A stretch of 64,000 nt of DNA from Aquila chrysaetos chrysaetos. Lineage: Eukaryota > Chordata > Aves > Accipitriformes > Accipitridae. Under the pieces are notes generated by a model, which was given only the letters and a program-made list of their open reading frames with translations, was not told the origin of the DNA and searched no databases. Shown one piece after another: positions 56,501 to 64,000 of this stretch; within the stretch, counting starts at the first letter, position 1, and every line of letters starts with the position of its first letter. A program made the position numbers and the translations under genes. The stretch is taken from contig NC_044027.1 in NCBI RefSeq assembly GCF_900496995.4, positions 14,098,743 through 14,162,742 on the forward strand, written 5' to 3'.

Positions 56501-57854
56501 ACAAAGCTATATAAGCTTGTATTTACCAAAGCATTTTTTCTATGAAGTTTGGAGCAGTCAAAATGCTGCTAGGCATGTGGCATCAGAGAGATAACTGATA
56601 CTACTTCTGTATATATGTTTTAGGCCAAAATTTTGGGAAAATTTAACCAATCCCCTCTTTGGGACCCTTCCTCCACCTTCAGAATCGTCAGAGGTGAGTT
56701 ACGTCCAACCAAAATGAAGGTAGTTATGTACTTCTTAGAAAACCTTTCTAAGTGATGTATGTGACTCTTCCCTCTGCTTGCAGTTTTCTAAAAGGAAGTA
56801 TGATCAAGTGGTTTAAACACAGCCACGAGATGAAGTGAATGCTTTCTGGCTTTGCAGAGACTGTACAGCCATGAACAGTCTTTTGAAATTCTGTGCTCTT
56901 TATTCACATATGAAACAAAAATAGATGTTACCTAGCATCTGTGGTAACACATACTCTTTGGAAGAAATGCCGTCTGTAGTGTGTCCGTACTATATGTTGT
57001 GTGCCATTTGGCAAAAGAAACTCTCCTTTTTTTTATGCGTAGCGGAGGCTGACTAGTATCACAGAGGAATCAATTTAGGTTCCTGTTATTCTTCCTTTCT
57101 GTGGAAGTTTCCCCCTTCATTATGAAAGTCCTGTGCTCTCACTCAGAGTGCCACTTTGAACACAGCATTCTTTCCTTATTATCACTAGTCCATGGTCAAA
57201 TGACATAACTATTGCTATTGTGGGAAAAACAAGTCTCCCGCAAAACTGGAGTATCAGTGACTGCAAGTGGATGGGTAGGGATAAACCAGAATTACACTTA
57301 CCCTGCAGAGCTAGGTGCTCAGATTTTGTTTAGTTTTTTTTTTTTTTTTGTCTTTATAGCTCAGTGTCTTGGATACCTGTGCCTTAATCATGAAAATCAT
57401 CTGTTTGGAGATCTACTACGTTGTCAAGTGAGTCTTTGGTAGCCTCTCCTTCGTCCATGTACTTCTTAATTATCTAAACTGTGTGTGTTAAGTCTTGATA
57501 GACCATGCAGCCTTTGAGGGACAAAGTACATGTAATCCTGTGAAAATGTGAGAGCAACAGGGATTTATAAAAAATTACAAACACGCATTAATGATTCTTG
57601 CAATTGCCAATTGCAGAAAGAGATGTTACAGTCTTTCTGCAGCCTGAAGGTGAGAATGTTGTTGTTAGTATTTTCCGTGTATCCTGGAATGATAATATAC
57701 AGTATTTATTAAAACTAATTGTAAACTAAGCTAAGTATACCTACTATAGTGATTGTTGAATTAACATTTTAGTAGTTTTCTCCCACTCGTTTTGTTTTCC
57801 TGAACATAACTGCCCTTTAATATGTTGAAAAGTCAGGATTAACTAAAATCTCTG

Positions 57855-57930
<76 letters not shown>

Positions 57931-60900
57931 AAAAAAAAAAAAAAAGAAACCCATAGATTTTCTTCAGGGATCATGTTTTTCCTTCACATTTGATGCAAAA
58001 AGTGGGATTCCCTGCACAGGTCTAATATGTGGAATAACCTTCACTTGCAAGCTCTGTCCTTGGCTTTCCTACCTGAATCTCAGAAGAAGTATATTTTCTG
58101 ACCAAAGAATAAATGAAGATAACTTCTCCTCTTGATTTGGTCAGGGGCTCACTGGATCAGTCCCTGAAAGACACGCTGAAGAATTTCTCCACCAAAAAGC
58201 GCTTTGCTTATTGGTCAGAATATGTGAAGTTACTGGCATATCATGTGGCAGAGACAGAGGGTAGCAGCTGTGCCTCCGTGACAGAATATCAAATGCTCAT
58301 CTCAGCCTGGCGGATGCTGCTGATAATCTCTACTAGCCATGTAAGAGCTACGTTTCATGTTTCATGATAACTTGAAATTAACATTTTGAATAATACAATG
58401 TCAACTTCTTAGGGCCACCTAAGTTATAATGAAGAATTCACTGGTTTTTCTTTCAATTTTGTTGTATATATGCTTACAACACAACTTGGCACAAGCATGG
58501 TACCAGAGGTTAGAGTAGGTGGTGTTTTGCTGTTTGATCAAAATGAGCATATTGTCTGTCTGAGCAGAGGAGGGAGGTAGTAAATAATTTTTATAGCAAT
58601 TCTAAGTAATTCTGTAATCCTGAAGAGATTTTGCTGAATCAAGTGAGGCCGGGATGCACCATTAGGGAAATTAGTCATTGCTGACTTCTTGACAACTGTT
58701 ATGTAATTCTTCAGTGATTTCTGTAAAACTGCATCATGCAGCAGCTACAAAATTTGGTGAATTCTTAAAGTTACAAGTTAAAACAGTAGACTGATGTTAG
58801 ACTGCTAAGAAGGTGTATCTTTTGTTGTGCTTGATTGATCTCTGTCTTTGTGGATCTTAGGCGGATATAATGCATCTGACTGATTCTGCAGTTCATCAGC
58901 AATTGTTTCTGGATGTGCTAAATGGGACCAAGGTTTTGGTAGGTGGTGCTTCCTGTCAGTTCTTTAATTTCCCAATTGCTCATCTTTGTACTATGAGGAG
59001 TTCTATTTCTGCAGCTGCTTGCCATCACATGTTTTTTAGATCCTGTGAAATTGGGCTGAAACAAAGTCTCTCTCCCCGAATTGATGAGCTGTTCATAAAT
59101 CTTTATTTTCTATATGTCATTCTTGTCATCACTGAGTGACCCTGCAGAGGGTCCTGACTCTGGTTGCCTTGATGCTGCTAGCTGCTGAAGAATAAACCTG
59201 GTCATTTGGTGGTGGTGCTTGGGCTGAGGATTTCTTAAATGTTCTGACATGTGACTATTGCAACTGTAACTCTTGCAGTATTTCTTCTTAGCTCCTAGTT
59301 CCCATGTCAGTATCCTGTCTGCAGCTGGGGTCTATGCTATGTACCCTTCTTCTGATTCTGCTCAAACAGTGGAAGAGGTGGGTATTTTGTTTGGATAATT
59401 ATTAATCACTGCTAAATATAATAACTTGGGAGATTATGTTTAAGTGTTTTGCTCCAGTGAGATTCCCTTAGTGATTTGGGGAGGAAACTGAAGCCTTACC
59501 ACAGAATTCTCTTTTGGGATGGCAAATGTCTGTAGGTTGTTGCTGAAATCTCTTGTAGCAATACATTTATGGTTTGGCTTCCTGTTTCCTGGTGAAAAGT
59601 GTATCAAAAAAGCTTTTGCGATAGTCAGTCCTGCATTCTCACTGTACTGTGGAATGTCTTTAGTGAGATCCAGGTGGTGACTTAAACTTCACTTGGAAGC
59701 ACTGTGTTTATTTTGTGTGGATCATACAACTTATGATCCACACAGCTCAGTCAAGCCAATATATTTATTGAGGGATCTTGTCTAATCTGAAGAGCTCTCC
59801 CTTTTTGTTGTCAGCGAGTTGGGTTCTGTGGATAAAATCATAAACTCCTTGACGCAGATTCTGGAGGGAGTACTACAGGCAGATCAGCAGATGATGGAGA
59901 AAACCAAAGCCAAAGTGTTCTCAGCTCTTATCACTGTTCTGCAAATGAAGGAGATGAAAGGTGAGGTGGTGTATGTACAAGTGTCAAGAGCAGGGCTGCC
60001 ATGGCTGAATATACCCTAACACTCTAGCGTTTCCAAGATAAAAATGTGTATGGTGTTAGTAGTAGTACAGCATGCTGAAATAGTCACCAACCTGTGGGAC
60101 TTTTCTGCTTTTTTCTTACTTGTTTTAGCTAGTTTTAGAAAGAGAAGAGGTTTATCGTTCACACTATGTGTATGTCTTCTGTTCTCTTGTCTTTCCCCAA
60201 CGATAACTTATGTGTTTGATCAGTTTGATAGAGACAAGATAGGGTTCCCATGTATTTTTGAAAATAACTCAGCAGGTGTGGGAGGGACACCCCAATAATG
60301 TCATCTCACAGAGTGACTATAGAGCTTAGATTCTGACATGGATTTCTAGTTAGAGATAACAAAAGACCCAAACACAAGAAAGTCTTGTGAGGATACATCT
60401 TGTTACAAACCAGAGAAACTAGTCTGGTCATTACTCCTGTCACTTGTGGGGCATCTTACATTGCAGTAGCACTTGAAGACCCTCAGTGGAATCTGGGCAG
60501 TATTTCTCTGTACAACACCTACAGAGGCAACTGTGGTGTTGAGAAGTGTATCAGCTTACCTTTCTGTGTATTCCTTGTCCCACTGCTTGGGCTCTGCAAG
60601 CCCATATATTTTGGAAAATAAATAGAAAGTGGAGGGTTGGGTTGTTTTTAAATGTTTTTCTTTGCTGTTGAATTTGAGTTTCCAGTCATGCTGGTAAAAG
60701 GTAGTGCAGTTTAGGTAGTGCAATTTACTATAATGGTTTTGATAAGAATGTAGTAGTATATGGACTCACAGAACATAGACTGCACCCAATCTACATGGGC
60801 CAGTACTAGCAGTCTGGAAATGGGTAGGAAATGCTGTAGTGAGCAGTTATGGAATAATCTGTCCATAGTAGTGCTTGATTTGTGCTTTGAGATGTCATGA

Positions 60901-63445
60901 GTTTATATGACTTCTTGGTAAAACTACACGTTTTTGTTATCCAGATGTCCATCTAATCCCTTATTATATCCTCCTAGACTTAGTCATCTAACTTAGTCAC
61001 AGTTCCTCACATTCCATTTTGTATGTTTTGAAATGAAAACAGAATAAATACTAACTCCCAAGAAATGTGGCCCAGTGATGTTATCAGTTAAGCTAGAAAT
61101 CTAAGTACAAGGATTGTGTGTTAACTGTTGTCTATTCTGTGTGTATCACAGTGAATGAGATCCCACAGTACTCCCAGCTGGTGTTGAGTGTGTGTGGAAC
61201 ACTCCAAGATGAGGTCATTGCACTCTTTGACCAGACTCGACACAGCCTGACCTTGGGAGATGCTACAGATGACAAGGACAGTATGGAAACAGATGATGCC
61301 TCCCGAGTTAAACACAAAGACCAGCGAGATGGGGTAAAGGACCTGTACATCTGCTTTGCAGCCATGTTTCTTCTCTCTAGACAAAAGTTCCATGTATGCT
61401 TGGAACAACTGTCCCTTGCAGCCTGCTGCCTTCAAAAGAAGTTTCGGCGGTTTCTATTTCAGAATTACTCCATGTCTTTTTGGCATACGTCAGTCTGGGA
61501 AATTGGCTGTTGCTGCCTTTCTTTCAGATCTGTTCTAAAAAATGTCGTTACAATTGCTAATACAGCCAGGAAGTGTGCAGAGTGTAATGTGAGGGATACC
61601 AGGTGCCTTAGTTTATGATTCTGAGAATGACTGAACTTTAGGTTATGTTAGTAAATGCCGCGACTGAATTAAGCGCTCAAGCTCTCTGTCCAAGATTCTG
61701 TTTATTTCACAAAAGGATCAAACTTATATATGTTTCAACAAAGATCTAGAAAGAACTAACGGCATACAGCCTATACTACTAACACAGGAGCGCATATCTG
61801 GCTCAGCTGGGATGTTTGCCAGTCCTCAGAACAGTTAAAGATAAAAACATTCCATACACATACTCGTGACTGTCTTCAGCCACATCTTGCCAGGCCTACA
61901 CAAGGCTATCCTCCAACCTGACCTTGTAAAACTAGTTCTTCAAGGGCTTGGCAAACATGCAGCACAACAAATTCTAACGGTCACTCTTGAAAACAAATGC
62001 CAGGTGTTGGGAGCTGCTCCCACAAGTAAATGCTTTCAAGATTTTCTTGCTATCCATGTCAAGCCTATACCTCGGTCTCATTTCCTTGTCACTGCAGGTG
62101 TGTGTTCTGGGTCTGCATCTGGCTAAAGAGCTCTGTGAAGCTGATGAAGATGGAGACTACTGGCTACAGGTTACTAGGAAAGTCCCTGTACTTCCTACTA
62201 TCTTTGCTGCATTGGAGATCAGCCTGAGAGTTAAACAAAACCTTCACTTCACAGAGGCCTCATTACATTTACTTCTGACCTTAGCAAGGACTCAACAGGT
62301 GAGAGATGCAGCGAAATGAAAGCATATAGCTATACATTTTTAATAGGAACTGTATATCTCATTATTCTGTCTGCAATGCAGCTGAATAATGATCTGTAGA
62401 TAAAGGGGTTTTTTTAGAGGCTGGCAAGCAGTAGGTCCTGTATGTATGCCTGCTTAGTTTGCCTTGTTCTTCTTGATACTGGGATGTCTTGGATGGAAGA
62501 GCTGAGCCAGCCAGAGCAGACCTGTAATTTAGAGCAGGCACTTTTCACTGAATGTATTCTTCTGCAATGCAAATTATCCCCCTGCCCCGAGTTAAGATGG
62601 CATTAAGTGTGGGAACCTGCTTTCTGATTAGTTGCAATGAAGCATTATTTATCTGTCACAAATTCAACTTGTGTGGGGCTTTAGGTGAAAGCAAGGTGAT
62701 TCCAAAGCCAACTCTTTTCAAAGATTATGTATGTACCAAACCAGATGATGTCGAAATGGGATTCATAGTAGAGTTATGCAGGTTAGATTTTACTGGAAGA
62801 ACAGTGTTGCTTTTCTTGATACTGAATTTTTAATAGCATAGAATTATATGTAGATGAAAGTTCTCTAAAAGGATGTTGACAGTGCGAAGGACAGAAATAT
62901 CTAATGCAAAATAATCTCTTTAGTCTCAGAGAGCAGACACATATGCAAATTTTAACTAGTTTGTTCTGTGTCTTGTAGGGAGCAGCAGCAGTGGCTGGAG
63001 CTGGTGTCACACAGAGTGTCTGCCTGCCCCTCTTGAGTGTGTACCAGCTCAGTACTAACGGAGCCATTCAGGTGGGTGCTGCTTCCTTTTGGGTGGAAAA
63101 GCACCAGGAGAGCTTGCCATGCCCTGCCTTGCAGGCTATGGTTGGAGTAGAGTCCTCCCAGTCTGGGAGGACAGCTGCCACCCCTACACACTGGAGACTT
63201 CCAAAATGGTGTGGAGGGTTTGTGATGTGTGCCACACTGGGCAGCAGTGTAAATAAGTCATTTATTTTTGTATCTGATTTGTTCAGACATCTGCTTCATC
63301 TCGAAAGTCTCTGGATGCCCCCTCTTGGCCTGGGGTCTATCGTCTCTCCATGTCACTGATGGAACGCCTTCTTAAAACACTTAGATACAACTTTCTGACG
63401 GAAGCACTGGACTTTGTCGGTGTCCATCAAGAGAGGATTCTTCAG
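38942..63445 (+). CDS. NUP188: NUP188, inner-ring nucleoporin (partial: exons 1-37, C-terminus beyond the window)
   Basis: Thirty-seven exons with GT/AG borders join without a frame break into 4281 nt, or 1427 residues; human NUP188 is about 1750, so roughly the last 320 residues lie outside. NUP188 is a large alpha-solenoid scaffold of the nuclear pore inner ring that binds NUP93 and limits passage of membrane proteins. The start MAAGGLCARSSRELWTILL aligns with the human N-terminus. The small SH3-like insertion is encoded mainly by exon 16 (IPQGTVGQVMLDDRAYLVRW). Conserved landmarks follow in order: LGLDEEQSVQLLQCYLQEDY (exon 5), VSRWFVQCLREQSMLLE (9), HHAPVLLAWALLRHT (11), AEGMNAGGYGNLLM (20), IMGIGVDTIDMVMA (23), YWCPPLLHRAAIAFLHALWQ (27), QNLHFTEASLHLLLTLART (35). 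Segments are listed in the block entries. It is expressed divergently from DOLK through a CpG island. Confidence 0.96.
38995..39125 (+). repeat. G-run tracts with quadruplex potential at the start of NUP188 intron 1
   Basis: Several runs of 4 to 14 consecutive G occur around 38995-39040 and 39070-39120, separated by one to a few bases. The pattern satisfies the usual G-quadruplex rule. It lies just downstream of the NUP188 exon 1 donor, in the transcribed non-template strand. Confidence 0.7.
40672..40734 (+). repeat. Intronic 63-nt element, copy A (NUP188 intron 1)
   Basis: Matches 42537-42599 at 54 of 63 positions without gaps, same orientation. It contains a short hairpin, TCCTGG / loop GTTCTT / CCAGGA. 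Confidence 0.85.
42537..42599 (+). repeat. Intronic 63-nt element, copy B (NUP188 intron 4)
   Basis: Partner of copy A. The hairpin is kept as TCTTGG / GTTCTT / TCAAGA: one stem pair changes from C-G to T-A and the loop-closing pair from G-C to G-T. Neighbouring perfect stems are CCCTTT with AAAGGG (42486-42504), CTGCTT with AAGCAG, and AACTGAT with ATCAGTT. No recognised RNA family. Confidence 0.85.
44965..49754 (+). CDS. NUP188: NUP188 exons 9-16 (to about residue 553, including the SH3-like insert)
   Basis: Exons 44965-45176, 45970-46084, 46612-46812, 47527-47616, 48187-48252, 48785-48904, 49352-49478 and 49605-49754. The exon 10/11 junction (ALDDRTEEHKLANNERIHQ, then EMDNQLLQLGDV) is the most divergent stretch compared with human; flanking sequence is nearly invariant. 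Exon 16 has two usable acceptors 6 nt apart (exon starting 49599 or 49605); the human protein corresponds to 49605. Confidence 0.92.
50106..56287 (+). CDS. NUP188: NUP188 exons 17-27 (about residues 554-1000)
   Basis: Exons 50106-50232, 50880-50967, 51058-51134, 51302-51416, 51761-51881, 52118-52184, 52617-52745, 53963-54096, 54503-54609, 55407-55613 and 56118-56287. This is the central helical-repeat solenoid. Exons 24-26 are almost unchanged from human (for example YIYHKHDPALPRLAIQLLKR in exon 25). The exon 23/24 junction is serine-rich and shorter than the human linker. Confidence 0.92.
56624..63445 (+). CDS. NUP188: NUP188 exons 28-37 (about residues 1001-1427)
   Basis: Exons 56624-56693, 57360-57427, 58145-58340, 58861-58938, 59292-59377, 59815-59960, 61152-61333, 62098-62298, 62979-63071 and 63287-63445. 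Exon 34 ends with an acidic, probably disordered segment (DKDSMETDDASR) also present in human. Exon 37 ends GVHQERILQ before gtatgt; the next human residues (CLNAVRTVQ) are not found in the remaining 555 nt, so the following exon is beyond the window. Confidence 0.92.
57859..57945. repeat. Long poly-A tract in NUP188 intron 29
   Basis: Seventy consecutive A, then GG, then fifteen A. No obvious retroposed gene sequence precedes it. Confidence 0.97.
59714..59744. repeat. Inverted repeat, 13-bp arms with 5-nt loop (NUP188 intron 32)
   Basis: Arms TGTGTGGATCATA and TATGATCCACACA are exact reverse complements separated by CAACT. It would form a stable hairpin in the pre-mRNA, about 70 nt upstream of the exon 33 acceptor. 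Confidence 0.92.
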
Positions 63446-64000
63446 GTATGTCACATACTTCCTCTGTGATCATTCGCTTGGTTTCTGTGTTGCAATAGCA
63501 GTGGAAAAATGTCAGAAAGTGCAGAAGCATTGAAAAGAGGCTCCTGCCTCAGAAAGATTTACAGTGGAAATAATTCAATAGTGGGAGAAGGAGGATAGAA
63601 TATAACAAGCCATGTGGTCAGGCAGGGATGATTGTTATGATATTTGTTAGAGCTGGGCAGTCACCATCTGTTCATCCTCTTCACTCTTGGGGTTATAACT
63701 TTGCTACAGGTGTTTAATATGCCTACTCAACACAGTAGCAGAAGTGGGAGTCTGATGGGAACTCACTTTGTGGCTGTCTGCTCTGGAAAGAAAAGTATGA
63801 GAGCTGTTTTTGGAGGTGGCTTCAGCTCAGCCTTGCTCAAATAATGAAAGTGCTGTGGTCAGGGTTCAATCGCCATTCGGGTCAGCAAGCTCTCATGTCC
63901 TGCAGTACTGAAATACCTGTAGTGGCTGGATTGTGTCAGTGCAGACGTGCTGAAGAGTCGTTTGTACATAGGTGCTGAATTACCTGTGTATAAGCATGCT

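Noticed and set aside
57700-57960. Processed retrocopy ending in the poly-A run
   Set aside because: The 150 nt before the run show no recognisable coding or small-RNA sequence, and no target-site duplication is evident by eye.
61640-62097. Possible LTR-like or repeat-derived segment in NUP188 intron 34
   Set aside because: It has a slightly different texture, but I could find no terminal repeat, primer-binding site or coding remnant.

Overview
This is vertebrate nuclear DNA, most likely from a bird. Coding sequence is split into short exons with GT/AG borders, introns are compact (NUP188 exons 1-37 fit into 24.5 kb) and I see no obvious interspersed repeats apart from homopolymer tracts. 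The gene order LRRC8A(+) - PHYHD1(+) - DOLK(-) - NUP188(+) matches the block I know from human 9q34.11. The bird call rests on compactness and protein divergence; the species cannot be read from the window.

Layout. 1-5.8 kb: the 3' part of a plus-strand multi-exon gene that I do not recognise, inferred from a run of phase-compatible exons. 5.8-9.05 kb: non-coding, probably 5' UTR/intron of LRRC8A. 9.06-14.9 kb: LRRC8A coding region in two exons (810 codons), with a 3' UTR to about 16.8 kb or further. 16.8-24.2 kb: no supported gene. 24.18-30.8 kb: PHYHD1, complete in 11 coding exons (294 codons), including a 22-nt microexon. 30.8-33.8 kb: tail-to-tail interval between PHYHD1 and DOLK. 34.0-35.57 kb: DOLK on the minus strand, coding region in one exon (523 codons), probably with a spliced 5' UTR reaching the CpG island. 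38.4-39.25 kb: CpG island and head-to-head promoter shared by DOLK and NUP188. 38.94 kb to the window end: NUP188, exons 1-37 covering 1427 codons of a family about 1750 long; the last exons lie beyond the window.

The genes are housekeeping and functionally unrelated: a volume-regulated anion channel subunit, an iron/2-oxoglutarate dioxygenase, the kinase that makes dolichyl phosphate for glycosylation, and an inner-ring nucleoporin. The only strong regulatory link in the sequence is the DOLK/NUP188 shared promoter, where two mirror-image AAGATGGCGG motifs flank two CACGTG boxes.

No tRNA, rRNA, CRISPR array, intact mobile element or virus-like coding region was found. The most notable unexplained items are the unrecognised gene at the left edge, a perfect 34-bp palindrome near 19.07 kb, and a duplicated 63-nt element in NUP188 introns 1 and 4 whose hairpin stem differs by a compensatory base change.
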